From Magnolia sinica (taxonomy: Eukaryota > Streptophyta > Magnoliopsida > Magnoliales > Magnoliaceae): DNA of 64,000 bases. Under the pieces are notes generated by a model. That model searched no databases, was not told the DNA's origin, and saw only the letters and a list, made by a program, of their open reading frames with translations. The stretch spans positions 1,054,001-1,118,000 of the forward strand of contig NC_080577.1 of NCBI RefSeq assembly GCF_029962835.1, written 5' to 3'. Below, piece by piece: positions 37,522-49,329 of this stretch. The stretch's first letter is position 1. Each line of letters opens with the position of its first letter. The position numbers and the translations under genes were made by a program.

Positions 37522-39900
37522 ATGGCAATGCATTCTTCAAGTCCCGGGAAGGGGATTTCCAGTGATGAGGACGAAACGAGACATCTCTGGAATGTCTCGG
37601 AATCGCCGTCATTGCTGACGGAGATAGTGATTGATGCTAATGAAGCTTTCCAGTTCTCTGAAAGAGTGTCTGGGACTTCAGCGGAACGTCCTGCTTCGAC
37701 AGGTCCTTCTAGCGGAGGAGTGTTTCTGGTGACTGCCCCAAGTAGACCTAACCCTTATTTTCTTAGGGATGAACTGGAAGAAGAGGATGAGTTAGAGGAA
37801 ACCACTTAATCGGTTCCTCTTAGGAGGTCGGCACGGGCCTTTGAATCGGCAGATGAAAAAGGGGAGGCTGTCGAGGGACAGGATGCTGGAGATGAGCAGA
37901 AGGGTCCGGTCCCCTCGATTTTAACTGAGCCAGACTTGGACAGAATCCGAGTCGGGTACTATATCCCCGACTCAATTATTCTTCGCCTTCCCCTCTCGAG
38001 TGAATTACCCGACCATCCCCCTCCTGGGATGGTCGCGATTTTCCAAGTCACTATGCAATGTGGCTTGTGTCTGCCCCTTCAACCAGTTGCTTGAGATTTT
38101 CTTTTCCGACTCTGAATTGCTCCTGGACAGATAGTTCCGAATGGATGGAGGAACTTGTTCGGATGTTCAGTTTTGTGGGCTAAGGCAGAGCAGCCCCCAC
38201 TGACTATTGATGAGTTCCTCTATCTTTACCACGTACGACCAAACCCTCAGCAGACTGGCTGGTACTTTTTGAGCGGTTGACAGAATAAGGGCAGCTCTTT
38301 GATAACCGACCCTCCTACCTCCAACTAGCACTAGAGAGAGAGGTGGTTCTAGGTGTGCGGTCACTGGGAGACTGCCAAGCCTGGGCTGTTCGAACCTCGC
38401 GTTCTTCAAGCGTTCTCTAAAGCAGGTAACTCGACGTGTCTTTTCTTTTTATTTTCTTGCTATGATATTTCTGAGTCTGACTGTATGTATTCTGCAGAGA
38501 CTCCCAAGAAAAGACCAATGTTAGAAGCCAACGCTCTAGCTCGGATCAAGGATTTGAAAGCGATAAGTCTGGACGATCGGTCTTGGAAGAATCTTTTTCA
38601 GCCAGAGCATCTTCTTCTCTCGGGCTTAGACGCGATCATGACAGGTATCCTCTAGTTATTTTGATGCATTCTCCTTGGATCTTATCCTAATCTTGTTCTT
38701 TGTCTGATACAGAGATGGCTGAAGCTCGCACCCTTCTGAAACCAGCTTCCAAGATGAAGGCTCCTCCGAGGTCGGCGCTTCTGTCGGAGACTCAGCTTTC
38801 GAAGAAGCTGAAGACAGCTCCAAAGGCTAGGGAGCTATCTACCCCGGTTGCCTCTGCCCCGGTCACTTCTGTCGCGACCGTTGTCGTACTCTCTGACCCA
38901 GAGGAGAGGGCGGAAGAGGTGGACACGATTCCTGCCGAGTCTCAGGTGGCTCCCGAGCCAGGACCCGTTGCAGAGCAGGTGTCGGAACCTAGAGGGGAGA
39001 CCTCAGGGGGGGAGATGACTCAACAAGAGCCCTCTCCCCTTCTACGAGATGTGTCAACCATGATCCCATGGGCCAACTCTCATGGAGGGGAGAAGGATTT
39101 TGTCGGCCTCTGCAGCTTCCCTTCGAGGCGGGTTCTTGCTTACACGGCGAAGGTGCTGCTTAAGGTAAGGTCTTTGATCTTTGTCGTCTTAAGTAGTTTT
39201 CCTTTTGTCTCGGCGACTTGGTTCTGACCTTGAGTTTTCTTTTTGCAGTTTTCCCCTTGCATACTTAAGGCAAGCTCGGAGTTTGCTAATACTGAGAAAC
39301 GAGTTGTGGAGTTGGAGACGCAGCTCGAAGGCACCCTGACTCAAGCCGGCATACTGTCGGGTGACTTGGGTCTTGCCAGAAAAGCTGCTGAGGATGTCAA
39401 GGCCGAGTGTGCCCGCGTAGCCTTGCTGCTAAAAGAGACTCAGGAGCAGAGTCGGTGACTTCGTATGGCTCATGCTCCTCGTGAAGATAGGCTAAAACGG
39501 GTCAAGGCTAAGGCCGAGGCAGCCATTGAGCAAGCTAAGATCAGGCCAAGCAGGCCGAAGACCAAGTCGTAAAGGCTTTCCTCGAGTCCCAAGAGTTTTT
39601 GATGAGAGGGATCGCTTGTATCAGAGTGGGTACACAGCTTGTATTCAGGTGATGAAGCAATCTTTTCCCAACCTTGATCTATCGGGATTCGATGATGATG
39701 CTGCTGGTTCTGAAGGTCCGGAGGCCGAGGCAGCTGAATCTGTTGATGTTGCGACTGGTATCGGGGTCGAATTCGAGGTAGCTCTAGAGGTTGTTCCAAG
39801 TGGTGGTAGCTGAGTCTGAACCACCTCTTGAGTCAGTTTCTGATGACCCTTGGAACTTCATTTTTGGCACTCACACCAGCATCCCATTTTTTGCACTCAC
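37522..39900 (+). pseudogene. additional antisense gene of the Tat element (putative gypsy-type transposon protein)
   Basis: Plus-strand gene with exons of about 37522-38425, 38498-38644, 38713-39164 and 39249 to about 39900. The three introns have GT-AG borders that join in frame ('KAE/TPKK', 'MTE/MAE', 'LLK/FSPC'). Exon 1 holds 'MVAIFQVTMQCGLCLPLQ' and 'IDEFLYLYHVRPN', the hallmark of plant proteins called putative gypsy type transposon (PF04195-like, from memory). Exon 3 is Pro/Ala/Glu-rich, and exon 4 starts with a coiled coil ('SEFANTEKRVVELETQLEG'). A stop at 37807 and several frame breaks around 38090-38340 and after 39458 show decay. Antisense extra reading frames near the 3' LTR are known in Tat elements. 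Role unknown. Confidence 0.75.
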
Positions 39901-40046
39901 ACCAGCTCCTTAAGCTGATCAAGTTTCAGGGTAAGCTCGGGAGTATTTACAGCCAAGGAAGCTCACATGTCACGACTAACCTTTTCTTTTGCCTTTAAGC
40001 CTTTTACTCTATCAATGTAATGCTGAAGCAAGATGTAACTCGATAT

Positions 40047-40052
40047 AATAAA
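40047..40052 (+). terminator. possible poly(A) signal of the antisense extra gene
   Basis: AATAAA about 150 bases after the last coding exon, at a plausible 3' end. Confidence 0.45.
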
Positions 40053-40266
40053 CGTACTGATGAATGAATATACTTGGTTTTCTTTTATTCATTTTGATTC
40101 AGTTTACATAGTTGTCATCTTTGAGTCTTCCCCAGCGTTTAACTAATCCGAGCTAAGGATAGTAGATTTTTAGATGCTCGGCATTCCACGGATGAGGTAG
40201 CAATCACCCGGTTAGGTATTCCAATCGATACGTTTTAGGTCAGATGGTGCTTGAGATAATATAGGG

Positions 40267-40560
40267 TCATTTCCAATTAGGTCCCACTGTGCCCGAGCCA
40301 ACTTTCTTGGTATTGAGGAACGTTTTTTGGAGGACCATGTCCTCGACTCGAAAACGCCTGACCTTGACTTGGGCATTGTAGAACTGAGCCACCTGTTGCT
40401 GTCGAGTTACTATTTGTAGTCGGGCTCTTTCCCTTTGTTCGTCCACGAGATCGAGTCCGAGGGCTAAGAGTTCTTCATTATCTTCTTCATTAAACGAACT
40501 GACTCGGGCTGATCTGAGTTTTTGGTGGGCCACACGCTCAGCCGATGTGTAGACAATACT
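40267..40560 (-). pseudogene. integrase C-terminal part of the Tat element
   Basis: Reads 'SFNEEDNEELLALGLDLVDE', 'QQQVAQFYNAQVKVRRF' and 'FLNTKKVGSGTVGPNW', the conserved tail of Tat/Athila-type integrases. It is cut off from the catalytic core (47449 onward) by the Tekay-like insertion; about seven residues seem missing at the join. Confidence 0.8.
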
Positions 40561-42039
40561 TGTCATGCCCCAAAGTCAAAAACTGGGCTCACAAAATTCC
40601 TGATCGCCGAATCCGGCACCAACAGCCTCCATAGTACCCCATTCTCAGCTCTCAGCACCCATACACCAGGTTCCGATCCTAGGATTCTATAAGGAGGATT
40701 TCAAATATGATTTTGATTCGTAATAAGCATAACCATAAGCATAACCCACGAACAATAATCACAAGAACACCATCACAAAATCCACAATGATAAAAAAAAC
40801 TTTAAGGTATAATGTGTATAAAGGAAAATATAAGATAATAATAACGGAAACTCTTGAAGCTCGACTGCATGCTCCTACTGCAACGAAGTTACGGCTGCGT
40901 CTTGGCATCACGTATCAATCATGCATAAGCTTATAGAAAGTTTAGAGAGTGGTGTAAGTGTGTGTGCAATATAAGCGTGCTCAGAATGCAAGGTCAGAGT
41001 AATGCGAAATCATGGTGATGAGTACATGAATGCAATCAGCCGTACCAAGGCTATGCAGTGCAAGATTTGAATGCTATCGGCCAGAACACGGCCATGCGAT
41101 GCGAGATGCAACTCAAGCATGCCAATCCTCAACATGTATCAGTACAGTTCTCATTCTAAATAATCACCGGGGTTCAATATACTCCAAATGGCACTGTCGC
41201 TCTCCTAGCCGCATAGTCCAAGTGAGCGTAAGAAACCTCACTATCCGCCTGGCCAATAGTCTGCCAATACCTATCCGGCACGTCGATAGCGAACCCATTC
41301 GCAAGCTGGTTAAACTCAGCCTAGTATTGCCCCTACCCTCGAGCGAGTAAGGCCACACCCATTTCTAACCGACCACGAAACAATGGGAGACGCGGTCTCC
41401 TGGTATTCGGCCCTCATGCGCTCATATATCCACTCGGTCTCGACATTAGAGTCATCCTCTGGTACCATCGGGTTTAGAGATTTTCACCTAGGGACATCTA
41501 TGGCGCCCGTATGCTAGAACCAAACATTTTCGATATCCAATCCAGCCACCCACGATGTGTCTGCGGAGGCTATGGCCTTGATATCACTAAGGCATACAAT
41601 GAGCACAATCACACGAATACAAGTGCATGAATCATACCATCAGACATACAACAATCCCGTGCGTACTGTGCGCTCATGTAAGGCAAATCCGCCTATCAGG
41701 GAGTCCATAAACCATCTACTCGAAGGCATGTGCAATGATCAGTCAATCCTCACATCAGGCATACATATGATGCGTATGATCATGAATCATGAATCTATAC
41801 TAAGCATGTTATGTGGTGATGGGTTCTGATCAAAACGAATATGGGCCTAGACAGCCTACACCTTACAGGTATGGGCCTATTAATGGGCCTTAGGGAGAGA
41901 GTGACAATGCGGACATTGAACCAACATCATCCTTATAATGTGGACATCAAACCATCATTCTTCCCAAGGTGTAGCCCGCTATAAAATCAACACATATACC
42001 ATGGTGGAAACATACTACAATGGGCCTTATGTACGTCCT

Positions 42040-42260
42040 ATAGGGCCTTGACCCATAGGCCTCAAGTACATCAAATGGGCCTCATTAATGGGTCTCATAT
42101 ATACATATCAAGGTGGGCCTCAACGACGGGCCACAAATGCATCAAGATGGGCCTAGTCACATGGGCCTTGCATACATTACAATGGGCCTTATACAATTTA
42201 AGGTGGGCCTCAACAAGAACCACTAATACATCAAAATGGGCTTCAATAATGGGCCTTAAA
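42040..42260. repeat. short array of 'atgggcctcaa' words in the LTR
   Basis: 'caaggtgggcctcaacgacg', 'agatgggcctagtcacatgg' and similar words recur every 25-35 bases. Confidence 0.5.
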
Positions 42261-42359
42261 TTATCTCCAAAATGGTTGGACGGTTTGGATGAAACACAGG
42301 CATCATGATAGAGCCCACACTAATGGAGGATGTGGATTACAATACATACATAAGTGGAT

Positions 42360-42830
42360 CCCATGTGGGTCCTACCATAATGTTTATTTTCCATCCAACC
42401 CATTGATAAGGTCACTCAGACCTAGGGCCCATAGTAATGTTTATTTGCCACACAACCTGGGCCCACTTTAATATTTATTTTCCACTTAACCCTTTGATAA
42501 GGTCACACGTGACCTGGACCCACAGTAATGTTTATTTGCCACACGACCTGTTCAAAGGGTCACGTGGACCAGGGGCCCACCATAATATTTATTTGCATCC
42601 AAACTAACCAGGGGCCCACAGTGGTGTTTATATGACATCCAAACTGTTGATGAGGTCACGTGGACCAGGGGCCCACGGTGATGTTTATTGCCATCCAAAC
42701 CATTCATAAGTTTACATGTACCAGGGAAACTGGGGCCCACCATAACGTTTATTTGCCATGCAACCCATTGACAGGGTCACACGGTCAGGTCAGGGAGCCC
42801 ACCTTGATATTTTTATTTTATTTTATTTTT
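42360..42830. repeat. tandem array of about 60-bp units inside the LTR
   Basis: Seven or so units with 'ggggcccac(c/a)', then 'ataatgtttatttgcca', then 'ccaaaccattgataaggtca', then 'cacgtggacca'. The unit equals part of the central segment of fold-back family I. Confidence 0.7.
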
Positions 42831-44835
42831 ATTTTATTATTTTTTTATCACGTGGACAGGGAGCCCACCATGATGCGGTTCACAAATCTAGCCCACTCAT
42901 TAGGTGCGTCTCACTTGGCTGAGGGTTCAAACTAAGTTTCAGCCGCATCCAAATTTCAGGTAGGCCCCACCAAGTGTTTTTTATATGTTTAGGCATGTCT
43001 TCACATGATTTTAGATGGTGTGGCCCACCTGAGTTCCGTATAAGGCTGATTTTTGGGGTGGATACTTGGTCTGTGGGGACCCATCAAATGCATGGTGCGG
43101 ATGTTCGAAACACATCACAGTGGGGCCCACAACTGGGGCCGTGAGGGCCTGCCAGGCCGTCAGAGAGGGTGAAGGGCAGCAGGTGCTGCTGCCCCTTTTC
43201 TTTATTTTTTTAAAACCATGTTTTTGATAGGTGGGGCCCACCTCAGACAGATTCATCCCAGCCATTAGTCCCTGTGGCTCGATACAATCCCAACGAATCT
43301 AAGATTGGGTGGTTTTTGATGTACAGGAGCATCAGAGAGTATATCAAAGGTAGGAACATTGTTTCCTATACCATGGCCCGCCAAGAAACTAGATCAACCT
43401 CATTTTTCGGTTCAACGCCTAAAATGATCTGAGGAAGTGGATGGATGGCTTGGATTGTATACATACATCAAGGTGGGGCCTACATGGACAGCCCACCTCA
43501 AAAGCAAATATATATATATTTTTGTTAGAACACACCCACGTCAGTATACACACTCCATGTTAGCCACTGTCCAGCGTCTCCTGGACGCTGGGCAGCATGG
43601 ATCTAACACAATCATCATGGTGGATCCCACATGTAGGTGGCCCACGTGTCATCAAGGTGGGTCCCACACGAACGTGGCCCACCTAATGGGTCTAATATTT
43701 GTGTTTTCCATCATCCAGGTCAGGCCCACTGGATGGGATGGATAAGGCAAATGGATGGCGTTGATAGAATACATCCATCATGGTGGGTCCATGATCGGTG
43801 TGGATCTAGTGGACCACACCCATAACAAAAGAGAGAGAGAGAAAGAGAGACATAGAGAGAGAGAGAGACGGTGAGATAGAGGGACCCCACCACTATGGGC
43901 CCCTCTTGATTAAATCACATACATCAAAATGGGTCCCACCAACAAGTGGGCCCTAAAATCGAAAATAACGGTAAATCACCCACCTCTAGGCCTCCTTCTT
44001 GCTCCCTTAGCCTCCTTAGATCCTTACCTTTACTTTTAATGGTGGTTGATGAAAGATGAATGGTTGAGATGGGAGATGAGAGGGTAAGGAAAGTGGGCCA
44101 CACTTGGCATTTGGGAGAGAGTGTTGGACGTGTGAAGTTTTGTTGTTGGGAGTGAAGAGATGGAATGAGAGAGGAAAAATAATAAAAGGGATGGGATGAT
44201 GTAAGGAATGGGATGGGAGGTATGGGTGAGTTTGATTTTTTTAGAAAAAGGGGATGGGTTTGTTTGAAAATTATAAAAAGGAGGAATGGTGAGGGGAGAG
44301 AGAGGTTTGACTTGTGGGAAAAGGGAGAGAGGCCACTTGTACTTGTTGTTGGGTGAGGTGGCATGGAGGTAAGGTGGTGTACTTGTCTTGATTTGATGTG
44401 ACATTTCGTAGAGATTCCCTCGAAGTCCGCAATGCGCGGCGTTTCTTCGGAATAAACGCAGGCCTACATCTCCTGGCCTAGGTATCGATTCGGTACGCGA
44501 TTCACGGCGTTGGAACCGCGGCGACGACGGGGTCACCATGATACAAGTTTCAGGTCGAGCCATCTTCGATATGCAGGACTCGACTTAGGATTACAGGCAA
44601 TCGTCAGATACAGTGCGAAGGTTGCCGGAATTAGACCGGAAGGACCGCGGAAGCCAACGGAACGGTACAGACTAGGACACGGGTCTTACAGCTCTCCCCT
44701 CCAAATAAAAATTTCATCCTCAAAATTTACATAATCATTGCAAGGAAACATAACTCATAATAAAAGAGGAATCAAGGCATCGCCATATAAAATCGAAGAC
44801 AGCATACAAGATACAATATATGATCAATCATCAAA

Positions 44836-45621
44836 GAGATGGGGATAGCGCTCTCGAATCTCTGCCTCGTGCTCCCAAGATACCTCATCAACTAAATGGT
44901 GAACCTACTGAACCTTCACCAAGGGAATGACCTTGGTTTGGAGGACCAGTTCCTTCCGATTAAGGATACGAACTGGCTGCTCAATGTAAGAAGCGTCCTC
45001 ACGTACCTCCAACGGCTGCCAATCAATAACAAGAACTATGTCTGACCCACACTTCCTCAACATACAGACGTGAAAAACGTTGTAGACGCCAGACAACTGA
45101 GATGGTAAGGTAAGCTGATAGGCCACAGTGCCAATGCACTCAGTGATCTCCAAAGGTCCTATGAATCTCGGGGCAAGCTTACCCTTCGCTCCAAATCTAA
45201 CTACGCCCTTCATGGGCAAGACCTTGAGATACACGTGGTCCCTTACATCAAACTCCAAGGGACGACGCTGGCGATCAACAAAACTCTTCTGCCGGCTCTG
45301 AGCTGTGCACATCATTTGCCTGATGATATCGATAACCTCTAATGTCTCCTGCACAAGCTCGGGACCTAGGAGACGCCGCTCTCTAACCTCGGTTCAACAA
45401 CTCAGAGATCTGCACGGTCTACCATACAATGCCTCAAAAGGAGTCATGTCAATGGCCGCCTGATAGCTGTTGTTGTATGCGAACTCAGCCAATCGCAGAT
45501 GCTCATCCCAGCTACCCCCGAAGTCAATCTTGCAGGCCCGAAGCATATCCTCAAGGATCTGGTTAACCCTCTCGGTCTGGCCATCGGTGCCCATAGCTCT
45601 CTGAAAGCTCCTCCAAAATGT
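44836..45621 (-). pseudogene. integrase C-terminus and chromodomain of the Tekay-like element
   Basis: Starts 'FWRSFQRAMGT', skips about 14 residues, continues 'DGQTERVNQILEDMLRAC' and 'LRLAEFAYNNSYQAAID', then 'KLAPRFIGPLEITECIG', 'VFHVCMLRKCGSD' and 'IEQPVRILNRKELVL', closing with a chromodomain-like 'VDEVSWEHEAEIRERYPHLF' after a stop. Chromodomains guide integration to marked chromatin. The 45.4-kb region also has a frame break. The enzyme core upstream is absent. Confidence 0.85.
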
Positions 45622-47448
45622 GGTTCACAAATCCAGCCCACTCATTAGGTGCGTCCCACTTGGCTAAGGGTTCAGACCAAGTTTCAGCCGCATCCAAATT
45701 TCAAGTAGGCCCCACCAAGTATTTTTTATATGTTTAAGCATGTCTTCACATGATTTTAGATGGTGTGGCCCACATGAGATCCGTATAAGGCTGATTTTTG
45801 GGGTGGACACCTGGTCTGTGGGGACCTATCAAATGCATGGTGTGGATGTTCGAAACACATCACAGTGGGGCCCACAACTGGGGCCGTGAGGGCCTGCCAG
45901 GCCGTCTGCCCGCCCACTGATAGCGGCAGCAGCAGGTGCTGCTGCCCCTTTTCTTTATTTTTTTTAAACCATTAATGCGATGGTTTTTTATAGGTGGGGC
46001 CCACCTCAGACGGATCCATCCCAGCCATTGGTCCCTGTGGCTCGATACAATCCCAATGAGTCCAATATTGGGTGGTTTTTGATGTACAGGAGCATCAGGG
46101 AGTATATCAAAGGTAGGAACATTGTTTCCTATACCATGGCCCGCCAGGAAACCAGATTAACCTCATTTTTCGGTTCAACGCCTAAAATGATCTGAGGAAG
46201 AGGATGGATGACTTAGATTGTATACATACATCAAGGTGGGGCCTACATGGACAGCCCACCTCAAAAGCAAATATATATATTTTTGGTTAGAACACACCCA
46301 CGTCAGTATACACACTCCATGTTAGCCACTGTCTAGCGTCTCCTGGACGCTGGGCAGCATGGATATAACACAATCATCATGGTGGATCTCACATGTAGGT
46401 GGCCCACGTGTCATCAAGGTGGGTCCCACACAAACGTGGCCCACCTAATGGGTCTAATATTTGTGTTTTTCATCATCCAGGTCAAGCCCACTGGATGGGA
46501 TAGATAAGGCAGATGGATGGCGTTGATAGAATACTTTCATCATGGTGGGTCCACGATCGGTGTGGATCTAGTGGACCACACCCATAACAAAAGAGAGAGA
46601 GAAAGAGAGACATAGAGAGAGAGGCACGGTGAGATAGAGGGACCCCGCCACTATCGGCCCCTCTTGATTAAATCACATACATCAAAATGGGTCTCACCAA
46701 CAAGTGGGCCCTAAAATCAAAAATAACGGTAAATCACCCACCTCTAGGCCTCCTTCTTGCTCCCTTAGCCTCCTTAGCTCCTTACCTTTACTTTTAATGG
46801 TGTTTGATGAAAGATGAATGGTTGAGATGGGAGATGAGAGAGTGGGGAAAGTGGGCCACACTTGGTATTTGGGAGAGAGTGTTGGACGTGTGAAGTTTTG
46901 TTGTTGGGAGTGAAGAGATGGAATGAGAGAGGAAAAATAATAAAAGGGATGGGATGATGTAAGGAATAGGATGGGAGGTATGGGTGAGTTTGATTTTTTT
47001 AGAAAAATGGGATGAGTTTGTTTGAAAATTGTAAAAAGGAGGAATGGTGAGGGGAGAGAGGGGTTTGACTTGTAGGAAAAGGGAGAGATGCCACTTGTAC
47101 TTATTATTGGGTGAGGTGGCATAGAGGTAAGGTGGTGTACTTGTCTTGATTTGATGTGACATTTTGTAGAGATTCCCTCGAAGTCCGCAACGCGCGGCGT
47201 TTCTTTGGAATGAACGTAGGCCCATATCTCCTGGCCTGGGTATCAGTTCGGTACGCGATTTGTAGCGTTGGAACCGCAGCGACGACGCGGTCGCTATGAT
47301 ATAAGTTTCGAGTCGAGCCGTCTTCGGTATGCAAGACTAGGCTTAGGATTGCGCGCAATCATCGGATATGGTGCGAAGGTTGCCGGAATTAGACCGGAAT
47401 GACTGTGGAAGCTAACGGAATGGTAGGTACTTGGACACGGGTCTTACA
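45622..47448 (-). repeat. truncated 5' LTR of the Tekay-like element
   Basis: Matches 42879-44690 with few differences. Its inner 2.3 kb is gone, and it joins directly to integrase sequence at about 45621. Confidence 0.85.
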
Positions 47449-48130
47449 TATTCGAGCCGTGGTTCGGTATGCCTAAAATATTTTCAGGAGTTCTTTAGCC
47501 CATGCTCCTTTGGCTCGGTCGAGCTTGGTTCCGAGATGTTGTTTAATGATCTTATTAACCACCTCAACCTGTCTATTTATTTGAGTTTGATGGGGCGATG
47601 AATACACATTTCTGATCCCGATATTACACACATCTCTTGATAGCCCTTATTGTCGAACTGCTTCTCATTGTTAAAAATAATGGTTCGGGGTATCTCAAAC
47701 CAACAAACAATGTTTTTTCATACAAAGTTCATGATCTTTTGTTCGGTTATCTTCGCTAATGGCTCTGCCTCGACCCACTTTATGAAGTAGTCTACTGCTA
47801 TGACATCAAACTTGTTCTGGCCTCTTCCCATAGGAAGTGGCCTAATAATATCAATTCCCTATTGCGCAAAGGGCCAAGGACCGGTCATAAGAGTCAGATC
47901 CTCTGAGGTTACCTTGGAATGGCTGCGAACCGTTGGCATTTGTCACATCTTTGGACGAGCTTACGAGTGTCGTGCTGGATAGTCGGCCAGTAATATCCTT
48001 GATGCAAGACCTTGTGTGTGAGCGATCACCCTCCTGAGTGGTTTTCACATATCCTCTCATGGATCTCTCGTAGTACGTAATCGGCTTCATTAGGATTTAA
48101 ACATCATAGCAACGGAGTATAATAACCCTT
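47449..48130 (-). pseudogene. integrase N-terminal and core part of the Tat element
   Basis: 'GYYWPTIQHDTRKLVQRCDK' with the CxxC of the zinc-binding region at about 47930-47950, then core segments containing several stops, ending 'AYRTTARI' where the Tekay-like element interrupts. Confidence 0.75.
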
Positions 48131-48399
48131 TTTATATAACGTCCCGTTAAGTATAGTATAGCGAGAAGCTCGGATCTTTAATCGTCGAGCCTCGGCATGA
48201 TCTTCGGGCAACTCTCCATTGTCGAGATGTCGGACAATCGGATCGAGCTAGGTAGGTTCCGAATCAATTGTGTGTACGGTCGGGCTAACTGGGTCAGTGA
48301 TACTCAACTTAGTAACGTATTTGATTAGAACGGACCTGGGTATATCATCTTCGTCGGCAGAGCAAGCTTTGCTAGTAGATCGGTTTTGGCGATTTCCAT

Positions 48400-49320
48400 C
48401 CGAGGGATCCGAGTGACGACACAAAGCTGAAAGCCACCGATCAATTCATTGGCTTTCTCCATGTATGCTTTCAGTTGTTCTTTCCGTGTTTGATACACGT
48501 TGCTAACTTGATTGACAACTAGCTGTGAATCGCTGAAAACGTTGAGATGCGTAACGCCTAAACTAGCCGCGAGTTAAAGGCCGAGCAATAAAGCTTCATA
48601 TTATGTTGCATTGTTCAAGGCTTGAAATCCAAGTCTTAAGGCATACTGCATGTAGGTCTGATCAGGAGTTTTCAGGACGACTCCTACCCCGCTTGCCTTA
48701 GAGTTGGAGGGGCCATCGACATACAACTTTCAGGGGATTAGGATGGGTTCTGACTCGGGGGAAGCGGTCGTCGATTTATCAGTAGGCTCGGTAGCATGCT
48801 TAGTCATTGGATCGGCTTGTGGTGTCACTTCAGCAATGAAGTCGGCCACGGCTTGCCCTTTGATTGCTACTATCGGCTTGTACTAAATGTCGAATTCGCT
48901 GAGTTCAATCGCCCACTTCGTAAGTCCGTTGGATGCTTCCGGTTTCTGTAAAATCTGGTGCAGTGGTAGGTCGGTCATAACGACAATGGTATGTACTTGG
49001 AAGTATGGCCGAAGTCGTCGCAACGAGACTACCAGGACTAAGGCCACTTTTTCCATAAGCAGATACCTTGTCTCTACCGATAATAGTATTTTGCTGACGT
49101 AATAGACCGACAGTTGTTTTCCTTCGTATTCTCGTATCAGAGCCAAGCTAACTGCCGCCTCAGACACTACGAGATACAACAGCAGAGTTTCCCTAGCTTG
49201 GATTTCGATAAGAGAGGTGGAGATCCGAGATAAGATTTTAATTGCTGGAACCCAACCTCGCACTCTTCCGTCCAATCCACCATTTGTTGTCCCTTCAGTT
49301 GTTTGAAGAATGGGAGACAT
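48400..49320 (-). pseudogene. RNase H region of the Tat element
   Basis: First the RT-linked connection and RNase H-like part ('LALIREYEGKQLSVYYVSK', 'LLSVETRYLLMEKVALVLVV'), then a second RNase H-type segment ('LYVDGPSNSKASGVGVV', 'DSQLVVNQV'). Two such segments in a row are usual in Tat elements. Interrupted by stops and shifts. Confidence 0.75.
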
Positions 49321-49329
49321 TTGTCAGTA

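Larger units (their letters stand above)
40561..44690 (-). repeat. 3' LTR of the Tekay-like element (full length)
   Basis: 4.13 kb, preceded on the minus strand by a purine tract (44691-44702). It contains fold-back family III-like sequence near 42.9-43.1 kb and a tandem array at 42360-42830. Open frames at 43924-44563 are conserved in the other LTR copy only because the LTR is duplicated. Confidence 0.82.
40561..47448 (-). mobile_element. Tekay-like chromovirus with a large internal deletion
   Basis: A full 4.1-kb LTR (40561-44690), a short piece of integrase plus chromodomain, then a 1.8-kb LTR remnant (45622-47448). On the minus strand the LTR starts TGTAAGACCCGTGTCC and ends GGGGCATGACA. 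Everything from the inner part of the 5' LTR through gag, protease, RT, RNase H and half of integrase is missing, replaced by a direct join near 45621. It is inserted in the integrase of the Tat element. Confidence 0.82.

Noticed and set aside
37211..37612. 133-codon minus-strand frame, rich in Lys/Arg/Glu
   Set aside because: It is the complement of the C/T-rich leader of the antisense extra gene.
42360..42830. CRISPR-like array
   Set aside because: Units are diverged and contiguous, with no constant-repeat and variable-spacer pattern, in a plant retrotransposon LTR.
43924..44563. Open frames of 146 and 175 codons, echoed at 46694-47225
   Set aside because: They look conserved because they sit in the two LTR copies of one element. 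Low complexity and no domain.
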